From CAUTNA01 sp964371145 (GTDB lineage: Bacteria; Pseudomonadota; Alphaproteobacteria; Rs-D84): 12,229 nucleotides of DNA. The translations under genes were made by a program, and so were the position numbers. Shown in pieces: positions 1-7,760 of the stretch (position 1 is its first letter; every line of letters starts with the position of its first letter). The notes beneath the pieces were generated by a model. The model saw only the letters and a list, made by a program, of their open reading frames with translations. It searched no databases and was not told where the DNA came from. The DNA lies in contig CAYJKO010000014.1 in the NCBI GenBank assembly GCA_964371145.1, positions 1-12,229 on the forward strand. Direction: 5' to 3'.

Positions 1-657
1 TCAAAAAACCGGTGTTTTGCCATATTTTTTTAAATATTCATTTGCGGCACTGAAATGTTTATTCCCAAAAAAACCACGATATGCAGACAAAGGGGACGGA
101 TGCGCAGACGTTAAAATCAAATTATTTTCGCCGTCTATTTCGCCCGCTTTTTTTATCGCATATGCACCCCATAAAATATAAACCAAATTTTTTCGTTTTG
201 ATAAAACACGTATCACGGCGTCCGTAAATTTTTCCCAACCCATATTTGCGTGAGATGCCGGTTTGTCGCGTTCAACCGTTAAAACAGAATTTAATAATAA
301 CGCACCCCGCCCCGCCCAATCAGATAAATCAGAACCGGTTCGAGTCATTCCCAAATCTGATTCCAATTCTTTATAAATATTTCTCAAAGATGGTGGTGGT
401 GGCACGCCATCATTTACAGAAAAACAAAGTCCGTTTGCCTGACCCGCGCCGTGATATGGATCTTGCCCCAAAATTACAACAGATACATTTTCAATCGGTG
501 TTAAATCAAAACACCGGAAAACATTTGAAACGTCCGGATAAATATCCGCGCCATTCAAAATTTGCGAATCTAAAAAAGACATCAATGCCGAATAATATTC
601 AGACTTTAATTCTGATTGCAATGCGCATTCCCAAGATTTTTCTAAATTCAAATTCAT
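1..657 (-). CDS. ung: Uracil-DNA glycosylase, family 1
   Basis: Removes uracil from DNA as the first step of base-excision repair, in the cytoplasm. The 218-residue protein has the family 1 active-site motif GQDPYHG at residues 64-70 with the catalytic Asp66, the LLNSVLTVE segment in mid-protein, and HPSPLSA near the C-terminus with the catalytic His186 (187 in E. coli). I chose the ATG at 655-657. It places the conserved Trp at residue 9, close to its position in the E. coli enzyme, and it overlaps the stop of the upstream gene as ATGA, which suggests translational coupling. An in-frame ATG at 688-690 would add 11 residues, deepen the overlap and has no ribosome binding site. It is the last visible gene of the gyrB group. 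The gene is complete, with its TGA stop at the window edge. Identity is very secure. Confidence 0.96.
   Translation of the reverse strand: MNLNLEKSWECALQSELKSEYYSALMSFLDSQILNGADIYPDVSNVFRCFDLTPIENVSVVILGQDPYHGAGQANGLCFSVNDGVPPPPSLRNIYKELESDLGMTRTGSDLSDWAGRGALLLNSVLTVERDKPASHANMGWEKFTDAVIRVLSKRKNLVYILWGAYAIKKAGEIDGENNLILTSAHPSPLSAYRGFFGNKHFSAANEYLKKYGKTPVF
4..34 (-). terminator. Possible intrinsic terminator inside the 3' end of ung
   Basis: Read on the minus strand, the last codons of ung give an A-run plus TATGG, a loop of CAAAACA, then CCGG and six T, directly followed by the stop TGA. The stem is six A-T pairs, two G-U wobbles around a bulged A, and two G-C pairs, so it is imperfect. The CCGGTTTTTT arm is the same as in the clear terminator at 4364-4392. 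This is inferred from base pairing only. A better terminator could lie beyond the window edge. Confidence 0.35.
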
Positions 658-1307
658 AATTTTATAAACCCATTTTGGCAAGCTTTCCATAAAACAACAT
701 CGATATATCCGCGTGGTAATTTTGTTTGTAATTCCATAAAGCAGAACATATCATCAACCGCGCTTTTTACACCCGCATCCAATTTTCCATTATTTATTTT
801 GTTGGCTAATTTTTTATCACCAGAAAACAGAACACCCAATCTTTGAATCCAAATATCATATTTAACAATATTTTCACCCAAATTTCGCAGCAAATGATTT
901 GCGGTTATTTTTCCAATATGTGGCATAGTTATCACATATTCATATTTGTCTGATAAATTATTTAATTCATAATATCGCGTTTTAAAAACATCACGATTAT
1001 TCCAAATTTTTACAATCGCGTTTGTTTTATTTTGATTATTAAATATATTAAGAAGACCGGCATTATCGTTTAAAACACCGGTCTTTTTAATATAATTCAA
1101 AATGTCATTATGTTTTTTCTTGGCTGTTTTTTGTGAAAACCCGGATGCTAAAATTACATAAATACATGCCCCCGCAAAATCATCCGACGACAAAATTTTT
1201 CGGTGTTGCAAATTAGATTTGATATAGTCAAAAGAATCCATATCAGAATCTAAATTTGCATCAATCAACTTTTTTTCCAATTCAAAAAAGTCTTTTCCCG
1301 AAAACAT
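654..1307 (-). CDS. HhH-GPD-type DNA glycosylase-like protein (divergent)
   Basis: A 217-residue protein that appears to be a distant member of the helix-hairpin-helix/GPD base-excision glycosylases. The hairpin-like stretch ITMPHIGKITANHLL is at residues 126-140. It is followed by KYDIWIQRLG (149-158), which matches the segment carrying the conserved Asp of endonuclease III (AVDTHIFRV); here that is Asp151. The lysine used for lyase chemistry in endonuclease III (GVGRKTA) is Ile134 in this alignment, and Lys133 is beside it. There is no four-cysteine iron-sulfur motif. If active it would most simply be monofunctional; the substrate base is unknown. It sits 12 bases after gyrB and its stop overlaps the ung start, supporting a repair role. 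The ribosome binding site is weak (GGGC about 8 bases before the ATG). The family call rests on motif matching by eye, so it is moderately sure. Confidence 0.6.
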   Translation of the reverse strand: MFSGKDFFELEKKLIDANLDSDMDSFDYIKSNLQHRKILSSDDFAGACIYVILASGFSQKTAKKKHNDILNYIKKTGVLNDNAGLLNIFNNQNKTNAIVKIWNNRDVFKTRYYELNNLSDKYEYVITMPHIGKITANHLLRNLGENIVKYDIWIQRLGVLFSGDKKLANKINNGKLDAGVKSAVDDMFCFMELQTKLPRGYIDVVLWKACQNGFIKL

Positions 1308-1319
1308 TTATTTTGCCCA

Positions 1320-3722
1320 TTAAATATCAATATTTGCGGACAAAGCATTTTCAACAATGAAATCACGTCTTGGTTCAACAACTTCGCCCATTAACATAGA
1401 CACAACTTCATCTGCTTTGGTCGCGTCGTTAATTTTGACTTGGTACAGCGAGCGATGATTTGGATCCATTGTGGTTTCCCATAATTGTTCCGCGTTCATT
1501 TCTCCCAAACCTTTGTATCGTTGGATTTTCAATCCTGATTTCGCATATTCAAAAGCAGTTTCTAATAAAGACAACGCGCCCCAAACTTTTTGAGTTTTTG
1601 ATTTAACGTTCAATTCCAAAGAACCCGAGAAAACATCAATCAATTCATCACGACCATCCATACGTTGCCATGCACGAACTTCTGGGGATGTTAATTTATC
1701 AGCAGCGAAAACATGTTTTTCTTCAACACTGCGAACGGTTCTGGTTAAAACAATGTCACCTGCGTCATTTTTTGAAACATTCCATCCGCGTTCGAATTCT
1801 AATTCGCCAGAATCCAACATTTTTTGAACCTTTGCAAAAGTATCTGCATTTTGATTTTCAAACACTCCGTTTAACGCCAATGCTTCGACAAAACGAATTG
1901 GCATAGTAGTACTTAAAGGCTGCAAAACATTTTTCATATTTAAAACCAATCCCAACAATCTGGATAAATCGGCGCCTGCAATTTGTTGCCCATCTGCCAA
2001 TTTAATAGCCCCGTCATTTGACAATTGTTCTAATAAATAATTATCCATTTCACGTTGGTTTTGCAAATAGATTTGTGATTTACCACGAGACACACCGTAC
2101 AAAGGTGGTTTTGCTACATATATATAACCGCGTTCAATCGCCTGTGGCATATGACGATAAAAGAATGTCATCAATAACGTTTGGATATGTTGTCCGTCAA
2201 CGTCCGCGTCGGTCATGATAACGACTTTGTGATATCTCATTTTTTCAATATCAAAATCGTCGCGTCCGATACCCGCACCCATAGTTGTAATCAAAGCACC
2301 AATACTGTCGGATGTTAACATTCTGTCGAAACGCACGCGTTCCACGTTTAAAATTTTACCGCGCAATGGTAAAATAGCTTGCGTTTTTCTGTCGCGTCCT
2401 TGTTTTGCTGTACCACCCGCAGAATCTCCTTCTACGATAAACAATTCACATTTGGATGGATCTTTTTCAGAACAATTTGCCAATTTACCCGGCAAACCGC
2501 CCAAATCTGGACCTGTTTTTTTACGAGATAATTCACGAGCCTTACGTGCAGCTTCGCGCGCCGTTGCGGCCTCTACGATTTTATCGATAATTGTTTTTGC
2601 AACAGCCGGGTTTTCATCCAAATATTGGTATAACATTTCGTTAACTGTGCTTTCTACAACCGGACGCACTTCACTTGACACCAATTTATCTTTTGTTTGA
2701 GAACCGAATTTTGGATCTGGAACTTTTACACTGATGATGCTGGTTAAACCTTCGCGGAAATCTTCACCGGACAAACCGATATCTTTTTTTGTACCTTTTT
2801 CTGCGATGATTTTATTCAGAGCGCGAGTCAATCCCGCACGAAATCCCGCCAAATGAGTCCCCCCATCACGGTTAGGAATATTGTTCGTAAAACACAAATT
2901 ATTTTCAGAATACGCAGTCGTCCATTCCAAAACAACTTCTACATACGTATCTTCTGTTTGTTTAATCATTTGGATAGGTTCTTTTGTTAATTTTTCTTTT
3001 GATTTATCCAAATATTCTGCGAACCCTTTTAACCCATCTTTTGAATGGAATTCAATAGCTTTTTTATCTGCGCCACGTAAATCTTCTAAAATGATTTTAA
3101 CGTTTGCATTCAAGAAAGATTGTTCACGCAACCAAGTTTCTAATACATCATAACTGAATACTGTTCCTGTAAATGTATCAGGAGACGGCAAGAAAGTAAT
3201 TTCCGTTCCATGATCATTTGCAGTCGTATTATCAACCACAACCAAATCTTTTGTCGGCGCACCTTCTGCAAAAGACATAGTCGCCATTTTACCATCACGC
3301 CAAATTGTTAAATCAAGCCAAGTAGATAACGCGTTCACAACAGAAACACCAACCCCGTGCAAACCACCCGACACTTTATACGCGCCATCGCCTTCGTTAT
3401 CAAATTTACCACCCGCGTGCAATTCACACATAATCAATTCAGCCGCACTGCGCCCTGTTTCAGAATTAATATCAAACGGGATACCACGACCATTATCTCG
3501 GATTGTAACAGACCCATCTGCATTCAAAGACACATAAACATAATCCGCGTGACCCGCCATGGCTTCGTCGATAGAATTGTTCACAACTTCGTAGATCATA
3601 TGGTGCAAACCTGAACCACCTTCGCCCACGTCACCGATGTACATACCCGGTCTTTTTTTAACAGCTTCTAACCCTTTTAATACTTTGATAGAATCACCGG
3701 TATAGCTTTTATTAACGCTCAT
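1320..3722 (-). CDS. gyrB: DNA gyrase subunit B
   Basis: The ATPase and TOPRIM subunit of DNA gyrase, which works with GyrA to introduce negative supercoils. The 800 residues show in order: the GHKL ATP-binding domain with EVVNNSIDEA (45-54), DNGRGIP (76-82) and GGLHGVGVSVVNALS (119-133); the transducer domain to about residue 400; the TOPRIM domain with EGDSAGG (431-437, Glu431 metal ligand), PLRGKILN (452-459) and DADVDG (505-510); a long insert from about residue 555 to 730 as in Gram-negative gyrases; and the C-terminal QRYKGLGEMN block with the ending EPRRDFIVENAL. The length is close to E. coli GyrB (804). GyrB rather than ParE is favoured by the insert and the C-terminal motif. The ATG at 3720-3722 has AAAGGA about seven bases upstream. 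It is the first gene of a likely operon with the glycosylase-like gene and ung. Confidence 0.97.
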   Translation of the reverse strand: MSVNKSYTGDSIKVLKGLEAVKKRPGMYIGDVGEGGSGLHHMIYEVVNNSIDEAMAGHADYVYVSLNADGSVTIRDNGRGIPFDINSETGRSAAELIMCELHAGGKFDNEGDGAYKVSGGLHGVGVSVVNALSTWLDLTIWRDGKMATMSFAEGAPTKDLVVVDNTTANDHGTEITFLPSPDTFTGTVFSYDVLETWLREQSFLNANVKIILEDLRGADKKAIEFHSKDGLKGFAEYLDKSKEKLTKEPIQMIKQTEDTYVEVVLEWTTAYSENNLCFTNNIPNRDGGTHLAGFRAGLTRALNKIIAEKGTKKDIGLSGEDFREGLTSIISVKVPDPKFGSQTKDKLVSSEVRPVVESTVNEMLYQYLDENPAVAKTIIDKIVEAATAREAARKARELSRKKTGPDLGGLPGKLANCSEKDPSKCELFIVEGDSAGGTAKQGRDRKTQAILPLRGKILNVERVRFDRMLTSDSIGALITTMGAGIGRDDFDIEKMRYHKVVIMTDADVDGQHIQTLLMTFFYRHMPQAIERGYIYVAKPPLYGVSRGKSQIYLQNQREMDNYLLEQLSNDGAIKLADGQQIAGADLSRLLGLVLNMKNVLQPLSTTMPIRFVEALALNGVFENQNADTFAKVQKMLDSGELEFERGWNVSKNDAGDIVLTRTVRSVEEKHVFAADKLTSPEVRAWQRMDGRDELIDVFSGSLELNVKSKTQKVWGALSLLETAFEYAKSGLKIQRYKGLGEMNAEQLWETTMDPNHRSLYQVKINDATKADEVVSMLMGEVVEPRRDFIVENALSANIDI

Positions 3723-3750
3723 ATACTTTCCTTTATTTTTTATATAAAAA

Positions 3751-3779
3751 AGAATAGCAATTTATGATATAATTATCAA
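3751..3779 (-). promoter_or_regulatory. Promoter of gyrB
   Basis: On the minus strand the -35 box TTGATA (3774-3779) and the -10 box TATTCT (3751-3756) are separated by exactly 17 bases. TGC directly before the -10 makes it an extended -10. Transcription would start near 3744, giving a leader of about 20 bases before the gyrB ATG. No operator is evident. Confidence 0.65.
3765..3773 (+). promoter_or_regulatory. Extended -10 promoter of the RusA-like gene
   Basis: TGATATAAT is a perfect TGn extended -10 with the consensus TATAAT at 3768-3773. The position where a -35 would fall (about 3745-3750) reads TAAAAA, so no real -35 is seen. The start point would be near 3780, giving a leader of about 16 bases that contains the ribosome binding site AAGGAA (3785-3790). 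The element lies wholly inside the spacer of the opposing gyrB promoter. Confidence 0.6.
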
Positions 3780-3795
3780 GAGAAAAGGAATAGAT

Positions 3796-4365
3796 ATGAA
3801 GTTTAAATTATTATATTTTGGAGAGCTTTTAACAAACCCTAAAAAACGCGCTCAACACGTTACCGACATACGAATGCAATTCCACCACCAATTGAAAAAA
3901 TTAATAGAACACAGCCCTTGGACAAACATGACGCATTATATGATGCCGAACGCCACCAAAAGCCCGATTACAACAAAACATATCGGCGGCGTGGATTTTA
4001 ATCCAATTGTATCACCAACATTAAAATTAATTGCGGAATTGGACATTAAAATATTGCACCCAGAAATTGTAGGTGTTGCCAGAACGGATATCGATAACCG
4101 AGTTAAAACATTAATGGATGGTTTGCGCAGTCCACAAAACGAACACGAAGTTGGCGAAAACACTCCGCGTAATATTGGTCCGATTTATACATTATTGGAT
4201 GACGATCATTTGGTTACAAAAATATCTGTTAACACATCGCATTTATTATCATTTGATATGTTTAAAAATTATTCACCTGAATTAAAAGACCCGGTATTTT
4301 TATTAATAGATGTAAACGTTCGTGCGGTAGAAGGCACATTAGAAAACCTGCCATTTATGGTTTAA
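3796..4365 (+). CDS. RusA-like Holliday junction endonuclease
   Basis: A 189-residue protein with the acidic signature of RusA resolvases: DIDNRVK at residues 98-104 followed by LLDDDHL at 133-139. In E. coli RusA the matching residues are Asp70, Asp72, Lys76 and Asp91, so Asp98, Asp100, Lys104 and Asp136 are the likely catalytic set. The pieces between and before these motifs are longer than in RusA (about 120 residues): the linker from DGL to the second motif is about 20 residues longer, and there is an extra N-terminal region. RusA cuts four-way junctions as a dimer. Most relatives are in prophages, but no phage gene is visible here. The start is supported by AAGGAA five bases upstream and by a matching promoter. 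It is transcribed alone, divergent from gyrB. The fold is probable; the exact substrate is inference. Confidence 0.65.
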   Translation: MKFKLLYFGELLTNPKKRAQHVTDIRMQFHHQLKKLIEHSPWTNMTHYMMPNATKSPITTKHIGGVDFNPIVSPTLKLIAELDIKILHPEIVGVARTDIDNRVKTLMDGLRSPQNEHEVGENTPRNIGPIYTLLDDDHLVTKISVNTSHLLSFDMFKNYSPELKDPVFLLIDVNVRAVEGTLENLPFMV

Positions 4366-4392
4366 AAAAACCGGTGTTTTACCGGTTTTTTT
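4364..4392. terminator. Bidirectional intrinsic terminator
   Basis: A perfect 12-bp inverted repeat, seven A plus CCGGT against ACCGG plus seven T, with the five-base loop GTTTT. Its T-runs suit both strands. It begins at the stop codon of the RusA-like gene and ends 10 bases from the stop of the convergent pilR gene, so it should end both transcripts. Confidence 0.88.
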
Positions 4393-4402
4393 AATGTTTT
4401 TT

Positions 4403-5476
4403 TTAAGATAATGCGGATGTAATTTGGTCTTGCATTTCGAACGTTCCGAACACAACCCAACCAATCATAACGGACACCAATAATATCCCAACCGTATTCA
4501 ATGTTGATGCAATAGATTCCATACGACGCACAGAATCATTTAAATAATCATTTGCGATTTTAGACAGATTTTCATCGAATTCATTCATATCTGCATAAAT
4601 GGATAAATCGCCTATAATTTCTGCATTTGGAAAATTATATCCGGTTCTGGCCAACGCGACACCTAAATTGTCTCCGTTTGAAATATTATTCAATGTGTCA
4701 CCCAAAATATTTTTAATATAATCATTCGAATTTTCCATTAACATTCTCATCGCGCTTGGTAAAGATGCACCAGACGCCACCAATGACGACAAAGACATCA
4801 ACCAACCAACAGATGTTTGTATTTTATACATATTCCAAGGCGGAAAATTATCAAACCGTGTACGAATTTTTCCAGACCATCTTGGCAACGAATACCACAT
4901 AAAAAACACAATTAAAATAAATCCGATTAAAAGATACGGCCAATACGTTTTTGAAATATCTGCAACGAACACCAAACTGGACGCGACACCATTCCAAACA
5001 ATATCTGAACCAGCGGCTTGCGTCAAAGGCGGAACCAAATACAAACCAACCATAATAATAATACCAAACGTTAATGCAAATAAAAATAAAGGATATGTAA
5101 CCGCAGACAACATCGCACGTTTTATTTTTTGCGTACCGTCTGTTATTCTTTCTATATTGGACAACGCAACAGATAATTTTGAAACATCACCCAAAGTTAA
5201 AAGCATTGTTTCATTTGTTGGCACCCAACCCCTTGTCGCTTCTGAAAAACTGTAACCACGTTCCAGATTTTTTTGCCACGCGCGCATAACAATTGCAAAC
5301 GGCTCATTCGGTTTACGACCCTCGAAAGATTCTATTCTTTCAACGCGCGACAATGCTTCCATCAAAGTAAAATCATTACGCAAAAGTGATGCCAATTTAT
5401 TATAAACACGCATTCTTTTTGACGTATTCGATTTGAACATTAATTTTGCATAAAATATATCCAGAGAGCTTTCCAT
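4403..5476 (-). CDS. pilR: Type IVb pilus inner-membrane platform protein PilR (GspF/PilC superfamily)
   Basis: The polytopic inner-membrane protein on which the assembly ATPase acts to add pilin subunits. The 357 residues hold two T2SSF repeats, about 22-140 and 215-340, with membrane segments near 126-150, 178-196 and 326-346. This three-segment pattern is usual for the family. The second repeat opens with FPPWNMYK, then SLSSLVASGASLPSAMRML, which is the expected repeat core. It starts one base after the pilQ stop and closes the operon ahead of a bidirectional hairpin. A GGGGG about 11 bases upstream may help initiation, but coupling to pilQ is more likely. I use the R64-type name because of the pilO and pilP genes upstream; by itself it could only be called GspF-like. 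Confidence 0.85.
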   Translation of the reverse strand: MESSLDIFYAKLMFKSNTSKRMRVYNKLASLLRNDFTLMEALSRVERIESFEGRKPNEPFAIVMRAWQKNLERGYSFSEATRGWVPTNETMLLTLGDVSKLSVALSNIERITDGTQKIKRAMLSAVTYPLFLFALTFGIIIMVGLYLVPPLTQAAGSDIVWNGVASSLVFVADISKTYWPYLLIGFILIVFFMWYSLPRWSGKIRTRFDNFPPWNMYKIQTSVGWLMSLSSLVASGASLPSAMRMLMENSNDYIKNILGDTLNNISNGDNLGVALARTGYNFPNAEIIGDLSIYADMNEFDENLSKIANDYLNDSVRRMESIASTLNTVGILLVSVMIGWVVFGTFEMQDQITSALS

Positions 5477-5477
5477 T

Positions 5478-7121
5478 TTAATATACCCCCGCCTGATCTA
5501 TTAATCCAACCCAACGTTCTAATTCATCCACACCGATTATACCTCGTAACATTAATTCTGCGGCAGCTTCTTTCAAAGTACGCCCATTTAAAACTTCTAA
5601 CCAATAACGGACAGCACCCTTTGTGTCACCGCTTAATGCGCGTTGTAAAAATTCGCTGTCGGTTATTATAATTTCTCCGGCCTTTGTACGACCAACCGTG
5701 CCCTTGCCACCACAATGTTCACAACCTGAACCTTTTGAATAAATTTGATTTAATCCGATTTCGCCATAATAATCTAATACTCTTTTATATGCCGGATTAT
5801 CATTATTATCAGCCAATCTTTCACGACAATTTGGGCACAATTTTTTAAACAATCGCATAGAAACCAAACCACGCATCATGGTTTCATCTTTTAATTTAAA
5901 AGACTCAACACCGATATCCAACAATCTGGTAATTGCGGCAATTGCAGAATTTGCATGCAAAGTCGTCCAAACATTATGACCCGACAACGCGCCTTTTATT
6001 GTTAATTGCGCAGCAGACAAAGTACGTATTTCCCCAACCATCAAAGTATCGGGATCAGAACGCAATGCCGCAGCCAAAGCTTCTGTAAATTTTTCTTCGC
6101 GCAATTCTTCATTTGTTGCATTAACAACCGGCATTTGATGTGCACCATAAATTTTTTGTTCCGCCGGATCTTCTACCGTTATTAAATTAATTTCATAATT
6201 TCTCTCGCGCAACATCAAAGACATATTGCGCACCAAAGTCGTAGATTTACCAGAACTGGTCGGCCCAGCAACAACCACCAAACCTGTTGGATAAGAACGA
6301 AGACGCATCATTAATTTTTGTTCATATTCGCCGAATTCTTGTTCTGTTTTTATACCTTCACCAGAATTGTCATACAACAATCTCATAACAACATATTGCG
6401 TACCAAATGCGATTGGATTAAATTGCATACGAATACCGATAATACCATCCGGCAAATACAAATCTTTTGTCCCATGCAAAGGTGTTCTACCATCTTTCTG
6501 TGCAGATTGATATTCATTTTGCGCATAATTAGAATTAGAAATGTCGGCGGACGCAAATGCTGCGCGTACAAAAGATTCACCCCACCCCGCATTATATTCC
6601 AACATCGGTTGGATACTGCCATCTAATCTGAAATAAACGGTTGTCTGGTCTGCGACTTCTATATGAACATCAGATACTTTTTGGCTGGCTGCGCGTGCAA
6701 TAATATCGACAAAATCTTTTTGCATTTGGTTATCAAAATCAACTTTGAATTTTGCAACACCTTCACCCAATTTCGCAGCATGCATTTTGTAAATATTTGA
6801 TAACAACCCAAGGTCGGAATAAAAAGGCTCCAACATTACTCTACCTTCTTCGCGCAACAAATTTAAATACGCGATAACACGACCATCGTAACGATGTGTT
6901 CTGGATATAACAATTTCACCGCCAGAAAAATATGCGATTAAATTTTGCATATCTTTTGATAAAGCAAGCGGAGCAGCGGTCGCCGTTAACAAACGGTTTT
7001 TATTTGAAAATAAATAATCTATGATTTCCTTTGTAGAAGAATTTTCCATAGCGCTTGGCACAGACAAACCGCTGTTTTTTTCTTCTTTTTTTGTATCAAA
7101 AGATTTTTTATCTGAAAACAT
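5478..7121 (-). CDS. pilQ: Type IVb pilus assembly ATPase PilQ (GspE/PilB superfamily)
   Basis: The cytoplasmic hexameric ATPase that powers pilus assembly. In its 547 residues the C-terminal engine is complete: Walker A GPTSSGKST (286-294), Asp box ITVEDP (314-319), Walker B DTLMVGEIR (358-366), and His box WTTLHAN (385-391). Two CxxC pairs (Cys429/432 and Cys467/470) form the zinc motif seen in assembly ATPases of the GspE/PilB type, which argues against a PilT-like retraction motor. The N2 domain begins near residue 133 (SDVHIEV at 150-156). The first 130 residues do not resemble the usual MshEN domain to my eye. It follows pilP by three bases with no clear ribosome binding site, so it is probably coupled. 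Here PilQ means the ATPase of R64-type systems, not the secretin of type IVa pili. Confidence 0.9.
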   Translation of the reverse strand: MFSDKKSFDTKKEEKNSGLSVPSAMENSSTKEIIDYLFSNKNRLLTATAAPLALSKDMQNLIAYFSGGEIVISRTHRYDGRVIAYLNLLREEGRVMLEPFYSDLGLLSNIYKMHAAKLGEGVAKFKVDFDNQMQKDFVDIIARAASQKVSDVHIEVADQTTVYFRLDGSIQPMLEYNAGWGESFVRAAFASADISNSNYAQNEYQSAQKDGRTPLHGTKDLYLPDGIIGIRMQFNPIAFGTQYVVMRLLYDNSGEGIKTEQEFGEYEQKLMMRLRSYPTGLVVVAGPTSSGKSTTLVRNMSLMLRERNYEINLITVEDPAEQKIYGAHQMPVVNATNEELREEKFTEALAAALRSDPDTLMVGEIRTLSAAQLTIKGALSGHNVWTTLHANSAIAAITRLLDIGVESFKLKDETMMRGLVSMRLFKKLCPNCRERLADNNDNPAYKRVLDYYGEIGLNQIYSKGSGCEHCGGKGTVGRTKAGEIIITDSEFLQRALSGDTKGAVRYWLEVLNGRTLKEAAAELMLRGIIGVDELERWVGLIDQAGVY

Positions 7122-7124
7122 AAA

Positions 7125-7760
7125 TTATTTAGCCATATTTAAAGTTTGAATTTCACCATCTTTTTCAAAAACAACACCATCGTTTAAAGATATTGATTTA
7201 ACAATAAATCCATCAACGTTTTTACCAACAGAAATTCTTCTGGTTTGTCCGTTGTCCACATGTGCGATTGTTGCTTCTAATTGACGACCCGCACCCAAAA
7301 TATTTAACAAAGTATATTTTTCTGCAAAAGAATTTTCCACAACAGGTTCTGATTTTTTAGCAGGCGCAGATACTTGACTTGGTGCTTTTTGTAACTGTAA
7401 TTTTTCTTGTTCTAATTTTTCGAATTCAGCGGCAATTTTTTCTTTTTCCAAATCTAACGCACGTTGTTGTTCTTCGGCACGCCCTGTCAAAGCTTCCATT
7501 TCCATATGCAATTTAATTTTTTCAGCAGCCAATCTATCCAGATCCAAATCTAATGCAGCGCGTTCTTTTTCTAAATTCAACAAAACCTTTTCTTGTTCCA
7601 TCATAGTTATTTGTTCGAACACAGAACCGGACGCTTGATACGCATCTATTGCAGCAGCCGCCATTTCATCTGGATTCGCATCCATATTAATTTGCGCATT
7701 TGCAGAAAAGCCGGTAATTGCGGCCAAAAATATAAAGAAAAATGTAAATTTATTTTGCAT
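7125..7760 (-). CDS. pilP: Type IVb pilus biogenesis protein PilP
   Basis: A 211-residue periplasmic protein. Residues 1-22 are a Sec signal peptide ending in ANA before Gln23. Residues about 48-126 are a long Glu/Lys/Leu-rich coiled coil. The C-terminal domain, about 144-208, has the PilP-family pattern: a LLNILG block, GRQLEATI, a glycine-led RRISVGKNVDGFIVKSIS stretch, then a short beta hairpin. In pilus machines PilP links inner-membrane alignment proteins with the outer-membrane channel. The gene overlaps the end of pilO by 11 bases and has a good ribosome binding site (GAGGTAA about 8 bases upstream) inside pilO. The coiled coil seems longer than I would expect for the R64 type. The family call rests on the C-terminal pattern plus gene order. 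Confidence 0.75.
   Translation of the reverse strand: MQNKFTFFFIFLAAITGFSANAQINMDANPDEMAAAAIDAYQASGSVFEQITMMEQEKVLLNLEKERAALDLDLDRLAAEKIKLHMEMEALTGRAEEQQRALDLEKEKIAAEFEKLEQEKLQLQKAPSQVSAPAKKSEPVVENSFAEKYTLLNILGAGRQLEATIAHVDNGQTRRISVGKNVDGFIVKSISLNDGVVFEKDGEIQTLNMAK

Noticed and set aside
246..659. Open frame of 137 codons on the plus strand inside ung
   Set aside because: It lies antisense to a clearly recognisable uracil-DNA glycosylase, shows no domain, and has no ribosome binding site. It is a shadow frame.
658..690. Longer N-terminus for ung starting at the ATG 688-690
   Set aside because: The extra 11 residues are not expected in the family, there is no ribosome binding site, and they would deepen the overlap with the upstream gene. 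The ATGA overlap at 654-657 is a better start.
3936..4163. Minus-strand frame of 75 codons inside the RusA-like gene
   Set aside because: It overlaps the frame carrying the RusA motif set and has no promoter or ribosome binding site.
6383..6626. Short frames on both strands inside pilQ
   Set aside because: They overlap the well-supported ATPase reading frame and contain nothing recognisable.
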